64,000 nt of DNA from Streptomyces xylophagus. Lineage in GTDB: Bacteria; Actinomycetota; Actinomycetes; Streptomycetales; Streptomycetaceae. The stretch spans positions 124,001-188,000 of the forward strand of contig NZ_JNWO01000011.1 in NCBI RefSeq assembly GCF_000716435.1, given 5' to 3'. Below the pieces are notes generated by a model. That model saw nothing but the letters and a program-made list of their open reading frames with translations. It had not been told where the DNA came from and did not search any database. This document shows positions 1-9,435 of this stretch, piece after piece; position 1 is the stretch's first letter; every line of letters starts with the position of its first letter. The position numbers were made by a program, and so were the translations under genes.

Positions 1-494
1 CCGACGCCCACACCGCCGGCTTCGCCGACCCGGCCGCGCACACCCCCGCGCAGGCGGCCGCGTTCGCCGAGCGCGTGCGGCTCATAGAGGAGTTGGAGCA
101 GGCGGACGCGGTGCTGATCGGCGCCCCGATGTACAACTTCTCGATCCCGTCGACCCTGAAGGCCTGGCTGGACAACGTGATCCTCATGGGGCGCACCGCC
201 GGCACCGAGGACTCGAAGATCAAGGGCACCCCGGTCACCGTGATCGCCAGCCGCGGCGGCGCCTACGGACCCGGCACCCCGCGCGAGGGCTTCGAGTACG
301 TGCAGAACTATCTGCGCGCGGTCCTCGCCGAGGCCCTCGCCATGGACCTCGAGTTCATCGTCCCGGAGCTGACCCTGGCCCCGCAGAACCCGGCGATGTC
401 CGACCTGATCCCGCTCTACGAGGCGTCCCGCGAGCGCGCGCTCGGCGACGCGGCGACCAAGGCCAAGGAACTGGCGGAGCGCCTCGCGGCCTGA
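1..494 (+). CDS. azoR: FMN-dependent NADH-azoreductase (5' end missing)
   Basis: The reading frame is open from base 3, so the start lies outside the window. The visible protein (about 163 residues) has the flavodoxin-like fold of AzoR/NQO-type quinone reductases. GAPMYNFSIPSTLKAWLDN, with its MYNF FMN-contact segment, is followed by SRGGAYGPG and a C-terminal helix. Family members are homodimeric cytosolic flavoproteins that use NAD(P)H to reduce quinones or azo compounds by two electrons. Assignment to the family is confident; the physiological substrate is unknown. A strong hairpin follows about 50 bases after the stop. Confidence 0.85.
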   Translation, partial: DAHTAGFADPAAHTPAQAAAFAERVRLIEELEQADAVLIGAPMYNFSIPSTLKAWLDNVILMGRTAGTEDSKIKGTPVTVIASRGGAYGPGTPREGFEYVQNYLRAVLAEALAMDLEFIVPELTLAPQNPAMSDLIPLYEASRERALGDAATKAKELAERLAA

Positions 495-547
495 GGCAGG
501 CCCAGACCTGTGATTGTCCTCACCTGAGGTGAGCACCACACACGAAG

Positions 548-578
548 AAGCCCCCCAGGTCCGAGACCTGGGGGGCTT
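548..578. terminator. Hairpin terminator between azoR and tRNA-Leu
   Basis: A perfect 13-bp stem (AAGCCCCCCAGGT and its complement) surrounds a 5-base loop. It lies 3' of both the rightward azoreductase and the leftward tRNA-Leu, so it can serve both strands. Confidence 0.8.
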
Positions 579-584
579 CTGTTG

Positions 585-668
585 TGCGCGAGGGGGGAGT
601 TGAACCCCCACGCCCTTTCGGGCACTGGAACCTGAATCCAGCGCGTCTGCCTATTCCGCCACCCGCGC
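585..668 (-). tRNA. tRNA-Leu (anticodon CAG)
   Basis: Read on the minus strand, an 84-base cloverleaf with a long variable arm begins GCGCGGGTGGCGGAATAGG. The anticodon loop is TTCAGGT between CTGGA and TCCAG, giving CAG. The T-arm has GGTTCAA, and the acceptor stem pairs GCGCGGG with CTCGCGC. CCA is not encoded. The long variable arm fits class II tRNA-Leu. Confidence 0.95.
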
Positions 669-1114
669 ATTGGGTGTGTCCTCGGGCTGTTCCCCCTAGG
701 GGGCTGGCGCCTTCCGACATGCAGAAGATTAGCACGGTGCCCGGGGTGGAATCACATCCCTTATCCGCACCCCGTGACCTGGCCCGGGGACCCCCAGGAG
801 CCCCCTCCGAACACCCCGCACCCCCCGCTACGTATCAACGTGGGCCGGTTCACGTATCAACCTCGTACCGGTAACCGCCATCTCCCCAGGAGGCGGCGAA
901 GCTCCACAGTCAGGTGCGGGACACTTGTCTGCGGCCCCCTCTACGATCCTGGGCAGAAGTAGTGCAGAAGGAGTTCGACCGGGCCGACAAGGGGGAACCA
1001 GCCGATTTACCGGCGCGTGGATACGATCAGTAAGCAGTACCAAGGCAGTCAGCACGACAGGCAGCACAGCAGTCGGCACGACAACCAGTGCGGCGACGAC
1101 GGAGGAGGTGCCCC
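669..1114. other. Intergenic region upstream of fhaA
   Basis: No convincing gene is seen. ACGTATCAAC occurs twice, at 830 and 852, exactly 22 bases apart in direct orientation, which could be an operator. A GGAAC at 994 is followed after 17 bases by CGTG, a weak match to the ECF sigma promoter pattern GGAAC-N16/17-CGTC, and could drive fhaA. Both readings are tentative. Confidence 0.35.
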
Positions 1115-1963
1115 ATGGGAGTCCTGAAGAAGTTCGAGCAACGCCTCGAAGGTCTGGTCAACGGCACCTTCGCCAAGGTGTTCAAGTCCGAGGTCCAGCC
1201 CGTCGAGATCGCCGGCGCGCTCCAGCGGGAGTGCGACAACAACGCGACGATCTGGAACCGCGACCGGACCGTCGTACCCAACGACTTCATCGTGGAGCTG
1301 AGCACGCCGGACTTCGAGCGGCTCAGCCCCTACTCCGGCCAGCTCGGCGACGAACTCGCGGGCATGGTCCGCGACTACGCCAAGCAGCAGCGCTACACGT
1401 TCATGGGGACCATCAAGGTCCACCTGGAGAAGGCGGACGACCTCGACACCGGTCTGTACCGGGTGCGCAGCCGTACGCTCGCCTCCTCCACCAACCAGCA
1501 GGCTCCCGGGACCCCCGCTCCGGCGGCACCCCCGGCAGCGGGCCGGCCCGGCGGCTACGGCTATCCGCCCGCCGCCGCCCCCGCGAGCGCCCCGCCGCCC
1601 ATGCCGGCCGCACCGCCGCCCGGCGGCCGCGGCTCGGCGCCGTACCTCCAGCCCGCGCCCGCCGCTCCGGCGGCCGGGGTGCGGATGCGGTACTGGGTGG
1701 AGATCAACGGCGCCCGCCATCAGATCTCCCGCGCGACGTTGGTGATGGGCCGCAGCACCGAAGCCGACGTGCGGATCGACGACCCCGGCGTATCCCGCCG
1801 GCACTGTGAGATCCGGACCGGAACGCCCTCGACGATCCAGGATCTCGGGTCCACCAACGGCATCGTGGTGGACGGGCAGCACACCACCCGCGCTACGCTC
1901 CGCGACGGCTCGCGGATCGTCGTGGGCAGCACCACCATCATTTACCGGCAAGCCGAAGGGTGA
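1115..1963 (+). CDS. fhaA: FHA domain protein FhaA (DUF3662 plus FHA)
   Basis: The 282-residue cytosolic protein has the two-domain layout of mycobacterial FhaA (Rv0020c). An N-terminal DUF3662 domain (about 1-125, starting MGVLKKFEQRLEGLVNG) is joined by a Pro/Ala/Gly-rich linker (about 130-190) to a C-terminal FHA domain (about 195-282) with the phosphothreonine-binding signatures GRS, SRRH and GSTNG. The ATG at 1115 is chosen because GGAGGAGG lies just upstream and the family begins there. In mycobacteria FhaA binds the phosphorylated pseudokinase linked to MurJ; a pseudokinase and murJ occur at 46.8-50.9 kb here. First gene of the fhaA-fhaB-pstP-SEDS-pbpA-pknB cluster. Confidence 0.9.
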   Translation: MGVLKKFEQRLEGLVNGTFAKVFKSEVQPVEIAGALQRECDNNATIWNRDRTVVPNDFIVELSTPDFERLSPYSGQLGDELAGMVRDYAKQQRYTFMGTIKVHLEKADDLDTGLYRVRSRTLASSTNQQAPGTPAPAAPPAAGRPGGYGYPPAAAPASAPPPMPAAPPPGGRGSAPYLQPAPAAPAAGVRMRYWVEINGARHQISRATLVMGRSTEADVRIDDPGVSRRHCEIRTGTPSTIQDLGSTNGIVVDGQHTTRATLRDGSRIVVGSTTIIYRQAEG

Positions 1964-1973
1964 AGCGGGGGCA

Positions 1974-2495
1974 ATGTCAGAGCTGACCCTCACGGTCATG
2001 CGGCTGGGTTTCCTGGCCGTACTGTGGCTGTTCGTGATCGTGGCCGTGCAGGTCATCCGCAGCGACCTGTTCGGAACGCGTGTCACTCAGCGCGGCTCGC
2101 GACGGGACGCGGGACGGCCGCAGCAGCAGGCCGCCCGCCAGGCGGCACCTCCGCAGCAGCGCCAGCAGCAACCGAGCGGGGGCGGCCGGCAGCGCCGTAA
2201 CGCCCCCACCAAACTGGTCGTCAGCGAGGGAATCCTCACCGGCACCACCGTCGCGCTCCAGGGCCAGACCATCACCCTGGGCCGGGCGCACGATTCGACG
2301 ATCGTGCTGGACGACGACTACGCGTCCAGCCGCCATGCCAGGATCTACCCGGACCGCGACGGCCAGTGGATCGTCGAGGACCTCGGATCCACCAACGGCA
2401 CGTACCTGGACCGGTCCCGGCTGACGACCCCCACACCGATTCCGCTGGGCGCGCCGATCCGCATCGGCAAGACCGTCATTGAGCTGCGGAAGTAG
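1974..2495 (+). CDS. fhaB: Membrane-anchored FHA domain protein FhaB (FipA type)
   Basis: This 173-residue protein has one N-terminal transmembrane helix (about 7-24, TVMRLGFLAVLWLFVIVAV), a basic and Gln-rich linker (about 40-75) and a C-terminal FHA domain with GRAHDS, SSRH and GSTNG. The ATG at 1974 lies 11 bases after the fhaA stop behind GGGGG, so the two genes are probably cotranscribed. In actinobacteria FhaB/FipA reads PknA/PknB phosphorylation at division and growth sites; that role is inferred from the family and the cluster. Confidence 0.88.
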   Translation: MSELTLTVMRLGFLAVLWLFVIVAVQVIRSDLFGTRVTQRGSRRDAGRPQQQAARQAAPPQQRQQQPSGGGRQRRNAPTKLVVSEGILTGTTVALQGQTITLGRAHDSTIVLDDDYASSRHARIYPDRDGQWIVEDLGSTNGTYLDRSRLTTPTPIPLGAPIRIGKTVIELRK

Positions 2496-2588
2496 TAGAG
2501 ACGTCATGAATCAGCGCGAGCGGAGCGAGCACGCAGCGGCGGACCGCCTGGCGGACCCCGGCGCGCTCCCGACCGGAGGGTGGGCACC

Positions 2589-4157
2589 GTGCGGATGTAC
2601 CCGGAGCCGACGGGCGAGGTGCGCATGAGTCTGTCACTGCGCTTCGCCGCCGGATCGCACAAAGGCATGATCCGCGAGGGCAACGAGGACTCCGGCTACG
2701 CCGGTCCCCGCCTCCTCGCGATCGCCGACGGGATGGGCGGCCAGGCCGCCGGTGAGGTCGCCTCCTCCGAGGTGATCTCCACCATCGTCTCGCTCGACGA
2801 CGACGTGCCGGGCTCCGACATCCTCACCTCGCTCGGCACCGCCGTGCAGCGGGCCAACGACCAGCTGAGGATGATGGTCGAGGAGGACCCCCAGCTGGAG
2901 GGCATGGGCACCACGCTCACCGCCCTGCTGTGGACCGGGCAGCGGCTCGGCCTCGTCCATGTCGGCGACTCCCGCGCCTACTTGCTGCGCGACGGCGTCC
3001 TCACCCAGATCACCCAGGACCACACCTGGGTGCAGCGGCTGGTCGACGAGGGCCGGATCACCGAGGAAGAGGCCACCACCCACCCGCAGCGCGCCCTCCT
3101 CATGCGCGCGCTCGGCAGCGGCGACCACGTCGAACCCGACCTGTCGATCCGTGAAGTCCGCGCCGGCGACCGGTACTTGATCTGCTCCGACGGGCTGTCC
3201 GGAGTCGTCTCCCATCAGACGATGGAGGACACCCTCGCCAGCTACCAGGGCCCCCAGGAGACCGTGCAGGAGCTGATCCAGCTCGCCCTGCGCGGCGGCG
3301 GCCCCGACAACATCACGGTGATCATCGCCGACGTCCTGGACCTCGACACCGGCGACACCCTCGCCGCGCAGCTGTCGGACACCCCGGTCATCGTCGGCGC
3401 GGTCGCCGAGAACCAGCTCCACCTGCACGACAACGGCATCATGCAGACCCCGGCAGGCCGCGCCTCCGGGCTCGGCCGCCAGGTGCCCGGACAGGGCGGC
3501 GGGGGCGGCGAGTTCGGCCCGCCCGGCTCCGGCGACACCACCGGCTACGTCCCCTCGGGCAGCTTCGGGGACTACACCGACGACGACTTCGTGAAGCCCT
3601 CCAAGGGCCGCAAGTGGCTGAAGAGATCCTTCTACACGGTGCTCACGCTCGCCGTCATCGGCGGCGGCCTCTACGGCGGCTGGCGCTGGACGCAGACGCA
3701 GTACTTCGTCGGCGCCAACGGCGAACACGTCGCGCTGTACCGCGGCATCAGCCAGGACCTCGCCTGGGTCTCGCTGTCGAAGGTGGAGAAGGACCACCCC
3801 GACATCGAACTCAAGTACCTGCCGCCGTACCAGCAGAAGCAGGTCAAGGCGACGATCGCCGAGGGCGGTCTCCAGGACGCCCAGAAGAAGATCGACGACC
3901 TGGCGGTGCAGGCCTCCGCGTGCAAGAAGGAGTCCGAGCGCGAGACCTCGAGCAAGACCGGCTCCACGGCGGGTCAGGGCCAGGCCGGCGGCACCACGGG
4001 AACCACCAGCACCTCGCTCACGTCCAAGGCCACGCCGAAGCCGTCTCCTTCAACCACGACTTCGACGTCCCCGTCCCCGACCAAGTCTGCGACTCCCAGC
4101 CCCGGTCCCAGCCTCTCGGAGGAAGAGCAGCAGGTCGTCTCGCAGTGCAGCAAGTAA
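2589..4157 (+). CDS. pstP: PP2C-family Ser/Thr protein phosphatase PstP
   Basis: A PP2C catalytic domain occupies about residues 13-250, with the metal-binding motifs GNEDSGY, ADGMGG, VGDSRAYL and GGGPDNITVI. A Gly-rich linker, one transmembrane helix (about 347-366) and an extracytoplasmic Thr/Ser/Pro-rich tail follow. This is the architecture of the phosphatase that reverses PknB phosphorylation. The GTG at 2589 is chosen because GGAGG ends nine bases upstream; GTG 2580 and ATG 2625 are alternatives. The gene lies between fhaB and the SEDS gene. The 93-base gap before it suggests that it may also have its own promoter. Confidence 0.9.
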   Translation: MRMYPEPTGEVRMSLSLRFAAGSHKGMIREGNEDSGYAGPRLLAIADGMGGQAAGEVASSEVISTIVSLDDDVPGSDILTSLGTAVQRANDQLRMMVEEDPQLEGMGTTLTALLWTGQRLGLVHVGDSRAYLLRDGVLTQITQDHTWVQRLVDEGRITEEEATTHPQRALLMRALGSGDHVEPDLSIREVRAGDRYLICSDGLSGVVSHQTMEDTLASYQGPQETVQELIQLALRGGGPDNITVIIADVLDLDTGDTLAAQLSDTPVIVGAVAENQLHLHDNGIMQTPAGRASGLGRQVPGQGGGGGEFGPPGSGDTTGYVPSGSFGDYTDDDFVKPSKGRKWLKRSFYTVLTLAVIGGGLYGGWRWTQTQYFVGANGEHVALYRGISQDLAWVSLSKVEKDHPDIELKYLPPYQQKQVKATIAEGGLQDAQKKIDDLAVQASACKKESERETSSKTGSTAGQGQAGGTTGTTSTSLTSKATPKPSPSTTTSTSPSPTKSATPSPGPSLSEEEQQVVSQCSK

Positions 4158-4187
4158 TAGGCAAGCCGTGAGAGGCCCCGTCACACG

Positions 4188-5612
4188 ATGAGCAGTTCTA
4201 CGAACACGCCGGCGCACCATACGTCCACGATCGGCTCCATCGGCGCACCGAGCAGACGCAACACCGAGTTGGCGCTCCTGCTGTTCGCGGTCGTCATCCC
4301 GGTCTTCGCCTACGCCAACGTGGGCCTGGCGATCGACGGCACGGTGCCGTCCGGTCTGCTGGGCTACGGCCTCGGACTCGGCCTGCTCGCCGGCGTCGGC
4401 CATCTCGTGGTCCGGAAGTTCGCCCGGTACGCGGATCCGCTGCTGCTGCCGCTCGCCACGCTGCTGAACGGGCTCGGACTGGTCGTCATCTGGCGGCTGG
4501 ACCAGTCGCCGAGACTCCAGCAGCGCGCCAAGAGCCTGTTCGGCGCGTTCAGCCCGGACGCGCCGAAACAGCTGTTGTACTCGGCGCTCGGCATCGCGTT
4601 CTTCGCGGTGATCATCGTGTTCCTGAAGGACCACCGCATCCTCCAGCGCTACACCTACATCTCCATGGTCGTCTCACTGGTCCTGCTTGTCGCGCCGGTG
4701 TTCTTCCCCGCCGTCAACGGCGCCAAGATCTGGATCAGCATCGGCGGGTTCACCATCCAGCCCGGTGAGTTCGCGAAGATCATCATCGCGATCTTCTTCT
4801 CCGGCTACCTCATGGTGAAGAGAGACGCGCTCGCACTGGCCAGCCGTCGTTTCATGGGGCTGTACCTGCCCCGCGGCCGTGACCTCGGCCCCATCCTCAC
4901 CGTGTGGGCGATGAGCCTGCTCATCCTGATCTTCGAGACCGACCTCGGGACCTCGATGCTGTTCTTCGGGATGTTCGTCGTCGTCCTGTACGTCGCCACC
5001 GAGCGCACCAGCTGGATCGTCTTCGGTCTGCTGATGTCCGGTGCCGGCGCGGTCGGCGTCGCCTCCTTCGAACCGCATGTCCAAGAGCGCGTCAACGCCT
5101 GGCTGAACCCCTTCTCCCCGAAGGTCATGGCGCAGAGCGACCAGATCGCGCAGTCCCTGATGTCGTTCGGCTCCGGCGGCACCCTCGGCACCGGCCTCGG
5201 CCAGGGCAATTCGGACCTCATCGGCTTCGCCGCCAACTCCGACTTCATCTTCGCCACCTTCGGCGAGGAACTCGGCCTGGCCGGTGTGATGGCGATCCTG
5301 CTGTTGTACGGCCTGATCGTCGAGCGGGGTGTGCGCACCGCGCTCGCCGCCCGCGACCCGTTCGGCAAGCTCCTCGCGGTCGGCCTGTCCAGCGCTTTCG
5401 CCATCCAGGTGTTCGTCGTCGCAGGCGGTGTGATGGGCCTGATCCCGCTGAGCGGTATGACCATGCCGTTCGTGGCCTACGGCGGCTCTTCCGTCATCGC
5501 CAACTGGGCGCTGATCGGCATCCTGATCCGCATCAGCGACACCGCGCGCAGACCGGCACCCGCCCCCGCTGCCAACCCCGACGCCGAGATGACCCAGGTG
5601 GTCCGCCCGTGA
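4188..5612 (+). CDS. FtsW/RodA/SpoVE-family SEDS peptidoglycan polymerase
   Basis: This 474-residue polytopic membrane protein shows about ten hydrophobic helices and the SEDS motifs KIWISIGGFTIQPGEFAKI, FETDLGTSMLFFG and, near the C-terminus, PLSGMTMPFVAYGGSSVIAN. SEDS proteins polymerise lipid II into glycan strands with a cognate class B PBP. That partner is the next gene, whose GTG start overlaps this stop (GTGA), implying translational coupling. The set lies beside pknB and pstP, the usual actinobacterial arrangement. Whether the pair acts in tip growth, sporulation or division cannot be told from sequence. Confidence 0.9.
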   Translation: MSSSTNTPAHHTSTIGSIGAPSRRNTELALLLFAVVIPVFAYANVGLAIDGTVPSGLLGYGLGLGLLAGVGHLVVRKFARYADPLLLPLATLLNGLGLVVIWRLDQSPRLQQRAKSLFGAFSPDAPKQLLYSALGIAFFAVIIVFLKDHRILQRYTYISMVVSLVLLVAPVFFPAVNGAKIWISIGGFTIQPGEFAKIIIAIFFSGYLMVKRDALALASRRFMGLYLPRGRDLGPILTVWAMSLLILIFETDLGTSMLFFGMFVVVLYVATERTSWIVFGLLMSGAGAVGVASFEPHVQERVNAWLNPFSPKVMAQSDQIAQSLMSFGSGGTLGTGLGQGNSDLIGFAANSDFIFATFGEELGLAGVMAILLLYGLIVERGVRTALAARDPFGKLLAVGLSSAFAIQVFVVAGGVMGLIPLSGMTMPFVAYGGSSVIANWALIGILIRISDTARRPAPAPAANPDAEMTQVVRP

Positions 5613-7087
5613 ACAAGCCCCTGCGCCGGATCGCGCTCTTCTGCGGACTTCTCGTCCTCTCCCTGCTCATCCGGGACAACTGGCTCCAGTACGTCAAAGC
5701 GGATTCGCTGAAGACGAACGCGCTCAACCGTCGTGTCTCCATCGAGCGCTATGCCCAGCCCCGCGGAAACATCATCGTCGACGGCAAGTCGGTGACCGGC
5801 TCCAAGGACACCTCCAGCAGCGACTTCAAGTACAAGCGCACCTACACCGACGGCCCCATGTGGGCCCCGGTCACGGGCTTCGCCTCGCAGGCCTTCGGCG
5901 CCAACCAGCTGGAGTCCCTCGAGGACGGCATCCTCACCGGCAACGACGACCGGCTCTTCTTCCGCAACACCCTCGACATGATCACCGGCAAGCAGAAGTC
6001 GGGCGGCAACGTCGTCACCACCCTCAACGAGGCCGCGCAGAAGGCCGCGTGGAGCGGTCTGGAGAAGCAGGGCGGCAAGGGCGCGGTCGTCGCCCTCGAC
6101 CCGTCCACCGGCAAGATCCTGGCGCTGGCGTCCTACCCGTCGTACGACCCGTCGTCGTTCGCCGGGAACTCCACCTCCACGGACTCCAAGGCCTGGCAGA
6201 AGCTCCAGAAGAAGTACGACCCGGACGACCCGATGCTGAACCGGGCGCTGCGCGAGACCTACCCGCCGGGCTCCACCTTCAAGGTGGTCACCGCGTCCGC
6301 CGCCCTGGAGAACAACCTGTACTCGTCGGCCGACACGGCGACCGACTCGCCGCTGCCCTACATCATGAAGGGCACCACGACCGAGCTGAAGAACGAGGGC
6401 AACATCCCCTGCAAGAACGCGACCCTGCGGGAGGCGCTGCGGGTCTCCTGCAACAGCGTGTTCGGCAAGATCGGCGCCGACCTGGGCAACGCCAAGATGC
6501 TGGCCGAGGCGAAGAAGTTCGGCTTCGACGCCGAGCAGTTCACGCCGGTCCGCTCCAGCGCCTCGGTCTTCTCCGACAACATGAACTCGTCGCAGACCGC
6601 GCTCTCCTCGATCGGCCAGTACAACACCGCGGCGACCCCCCTGCAGATGGCCATGGTCGCCTCCGCGGTCGCCAACGACGGCAAGCTGATGAAGCCGTAC
6701 ATGGTCGACAAGCTCCAGTCGTCGAACCTCGACACCATCGCGCAGACCGAGCCGCAGGAGCTCAGCCAGCCGCTGTCGTCGAAGAACGCGCAGATCCTGC
6801 AGTCGATGATGGAGACGGTCGTCGAGAAGGGCACCGGCACGAAGGCGCAGATCAGCGGTGCCACCGTCGGCGGCAAGACCGGTACCGCCCAGCACGGCGT
6901 CGACAACAGTGAGAACCCGTACGCCTGGTTCCTCTCCTACGCCAAGCTCGCCGACGGCAGTTCGCCGGTGGCCGTGGCCGTGGTCATCGAGGACTCCAGC
7001 GCCAACCGTGACGACATCTCCGGCGGCGGCCTCGCGGCCCCCATCGCGAAGAGCGTGATGGAGGCGGTCATCGACAGCAAGAAGTGA
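5609..7087 (+). CDS. pbpA: Class B penicillin-binding protein PbpA
   Basis: The 492-residue protein has an N-terminal membrane anchor (about 7-20), a short PBP dimerisation region and a transpeptidase domain. The active-site motifs are STFK (Ser222), SCN (Ser280) and KTGT (Lys423). It crosslinks peptidoglycan outside the membrane as partner of the SEDS protein encoded immediately upstream, with a four-base overlap. The N-terminal region is short compared with FtsI-type PBPs, typical of the actinobacterial PbpA beside pknB. Confidence 0.92.
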   Translation: MNKPLRRIALFCGLLVLSLLIRDNWLQYVKADSLKTNALNRRVSIERYAQPRGNIIVDGKSVTGSKDTSSSDFKYKRTYTDGPMWAPVTGFASQAFGANQLESLEDGILTGNDDRLFFRNTLDMITGKQKSGGNVVTTLNEAAQKAAWSGLEKQGGKGAVVALDPSTGKILALASYPSYDPSSFAGNSTSTDSKAWQKLQKKYDPDDPMLNRALRETYPPGSTFKVVTASAALENNLYSSADTATDSPLPYIMKGTTTELKNEGNIPCKNATLREALRVSCNSVFGKIGADLGNAKMLAEAKKFGFDAEQFTPVRSSASVFSDNMNSSQTALSSIGQYNTAATPLQMAMVASAVANDGKLMKPYMVDKLQSSNLDTIAQTEPQELSQPLSSKNAQILQSMMETVVEKGTGTKAQISGATVGGKTGTAQHGVDNSENPYAWFLSYAKLADGSSPVAVAVVIEDSSANRDDISGGGLAAPIAKSVMEAVIDSKK

Positions 7088-7257
7088 CCCCGATCACGTC
7101 CCCTTCACATCGGTGCACGTTGGGATACCGGTCCTGTATCGGGTGACGGGCTTGGCCAGGTCACACAGAGCCAGCCGGGTACGGTAGGCCCGGACGGCTA
7201 GCCTCCGACCGCACATCCGTGCGGGTCGGGACCGACGGAGAGGGCTGGTAGGGAACT

Positions 7258-9255
7258 ATGGAAGAGCCGCGTCGCCTCGGCGGCCGGTACGAGCTGGGCC
7301 AGGTGCTCGGCCGTGGTGGCATGGCGGAGGTCTACCTCGCCCATGACACACGCCTCGGCCGCACGGTGGCGGTGAAGACGCTGCGCGTCGACCTTGCGCG
7401 CGACCCTTCCTTCCAGGCCCGGTTCCGCCGGGAGGCCCAGTCGGCCGCCTCGCTCAACCATCCCGCGATCGTCGCGGTCTACGACACGGGCGAGGACTAC
7501 GTCGACGGGGTCTCGATCCCGTACATCGTCATGGAGTACGTCGACGGTTCGACCCTCCGTGAACTGCTCCACAGCGGCCGCAAGCTGCTGCCGGAGCGGT
7601 CCATGGAGATGACCATCGGCATCCTCCAGGCCCTGGAGTACTCGCACCGCAACGGCATCGTGCACCGCGACATCAAGCCGGCGAACGTCATGCTGACGCG
7701 CACCGGCCAGGTCAAGGTGATGGACTTCGGCATCGCCCGCGCGATGGGCGACTCCGGCATGACGATGACCCAGACGTCCGCGGTGATCGGCACCGCCCAG
7801 TACCTCTCCCCGGAGCAGGCGAAGGGCGAGCAGGTCGACGCCCGCTCGGACCTCTACTCGACGGGCTGCCTCCTCTACGAACTCCTGACCGTACGGCCGC
7901 CGTTCGTGGGCGACTCCCCGGTCGCGGTCGCGTACCAGCACGTACGGGAGGAGCCGCAGCCGCCGTCCGTCTTCGACCCCGAGATCACGCCCGAGATGGA
8001 CGCGATCGTCCTGCGGGCCCTGGTCAAGGACCCCAACTACCGCTACCAGTCCGCCGACGAGATGCGCATGGACATCGAGGCCTGCCTCGACGGCCAGCCG
8101 GTCGCGGCGACGGCGGCGATGGGTTCGGTCGGCTACGGCGGCTACGGCGACGACCAGCCGACGACGGCCCTGCGCTCCGATGCGGGCGCCGGCGCCACGA
8201 CGATGCTGCCCCCCATGAACCCGGACGACGGCGGCTTCGGCTACGACGACCGCCCCGACCGGCGCCGCCAGCAGAAGAAGAAGTCGAACACCTCGACGAT
8301 CCTGCTGGTCGTGGCGGCGGTACTGGTGCTGGTGGGCGCGATCCTGATCGGCAAGTGGGCGTTCAGCGGGGACGGTGCGGCCAACGACACCGTCAGCACG
8401 CCGAACTTCGTCGGACAGACCCAGGACGCCTCCAAGACCATGGCGGACAACATCGGCCTGAAGCTGTCGTTCACGTCGAAGACCTGTGAGAACCAGACCA
8501 AGGGCAAGATCTGCTCGCAGGACCCGGCCCCCACCACCTCGGTCAAGAAGGACTCGACGGTAAACCTCGTCGTCTCGACCGGCGCCCCGAAGGTCGTCGT
8601 ACCGAGTGTCGTGGGCCAGAACGTCGACGACGCCACGTCGACGCTGGAGGGCGACAAGTACCAGTTCAAGGTGGAGACGCAGGAGAAAGTCTCCGGGGAG
8701 GACCCAGGTACCGTCCTGGAGCAGAACCCGAAACTGGGCGCCCAGGTGGAGAAGGGCACCGTCATCACCCTGACCGTCGCCAAGGCCCAGGCGAAGTCCA
8801 CGGTCCCGGACGTCAGCGGCAAGACCTGTGACGAGGCCAAGGCGCAGATGACCGCCAACAACCTCGTCGGCAACTGCACCGAGGTCGACACCGACGACTC
8901 CAACCTCGTCGGCAAGGTCGTCTCGACCGACCCGCAGGCCAACACCCAGGTCGACAAGAACTCCACGGTCAACATCCAGATCGGCAAGTCGACGCAGGTC
9001 CAGGTCCCGAACGTCGTCGCCCAGACGGTGAAGAACGCCAAGCAGATCCTGCAGCAGAACGGCTTCACCGACATCCAGTTCGCCGACGGCAGCGATCAGG
9101 GCGACAACGCGATCGTGACCGGGATCGACCCGGGCGCGGGGAACACGGTCGACCCGAGCAACACGACGATCACCCTCACCACCGTGAGCACCGGCAACAA
9201 CAACGGCGGGAACAACAACGGAGGCACCGGCTTCTTCGGCGGCAACTCCGGATAA
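7258..9255 (+). CDS. pknB: Ser/Thr protein kinase PknB with four PASTA domains
   Basis: The 665-residue receptor kinase has a cytosolic kinase domain (about 10-275) with the glycine loop GRGGMAEVY, Lys40 in VAVK, HRDIKPANV (about 136) and DFG. TSAVIGTAQYLSPEQ holds the activation-loop threonines. A juxtamembrane linker leads to one transmembrane helix (about 348-367) and four extracellular PASTA repeats, which bind muropeptides or lipid II in this family. A Gly/Asn-rich tail ends the protein. Start ATG 7258 follows GGTAGGGAA. It is the last gene of the cluster, closed by a 19-bp hairpin. Only this kinase is present; no pknA is seen next to it. Confidence 0.95.
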   Translation: MEEPRRLGGRYELGQVLGRGGMAEVYLAHDTRLGRTVAVKTLRVDLARDPSFQARFRREAQSAASLNHPAIVAVYDTGEDYVDGVSIPYIVMEYVDGSTLRELLHSGRKLLPERSMEMTIGILQALEYSHRNGIVHRDIKPANVMLTRTGQVKVMDFGIARAMGDSGMTMTQTSAVIGTAQYLSPEQAKGEQVDARSDLYSTGCLLYELLTVRPPFVGDSPVAVAYQHVREEPQPPSVFDPEITPEMDAIVLRALVKDPNYRYQSADEMRMDIEACLDGQPVAATAAMGSVGYGGYGDDQPTTALRSDAGAGATTMLPPMNPDDGGFGYDDRPDRRRQQKKKSNTSTILLVVAAVLVLVGAILIGKWAFSGDGAANDTVSTPNFVGQTQDASKTMADNIGLKLSFTSKTCENQTKGKICSQDPAPTTSVKKDSTVNLVVSTGAPKVVVPSVVGQNVDDATSTLEGDKYQFKVETQEKVSGEDPGTVLEQNPKLGAQVEKGTVITLTVAKAQAKSTVPDVSGKTCDEAKAQMTANNLVGNCTEVDTDDSNLVGKVVSTDPQANTQVDKNSTVNIQIGKSTQVQVPNVVAQTVKNAKQILQQNGFTDIQFADGSDQGDNAIVTGIDPGAGNTVDPSNTTITLTTVSTGNNNGGNNNGGTGFFGGNSG

Positions 9256-9270
9256 GCGGCAATGGACACA

Positions 9271-9311
9271 CGACAAGTCCCGGTGCCCTGAGAGGGCACC
9301 GGGACTTGTCG
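9271..9311 (+). terminator. Strong hairpin terminator after pknB
   Basis: A perfect 19-bp stem beginning CGACAAGTCCCGGTGCCCT surrounds a three-base loop, 15 bases after the pknB stop. It ends the fhaA-pknB cluster. Confidence 0.85.
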
Positions 9312-9435
9312 TTGGAGCCGGTTCGGGGCTGTCCGTTGGTGTCGTCACCAGTGAGGACGTCCCACTCCGCGGAGTTCAGCCCGCACAGGGCGCGGTCAAG
9401 GGCCGCAGACAAGCGCGGCCCCGCCCGGCCTCCGA

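Noticed and set aside
925..1809. A 294-residue frame overlapping fhaA
   Set aside because: It is Arg-rich shadow translation in the wrong frame. fhaA has domain support and a ribosome-binding site.
7198..9348. A 716-residue open frame opposite pknB
   Set aside because: It is a mirror of pknB coding bias with no recognisable domain.
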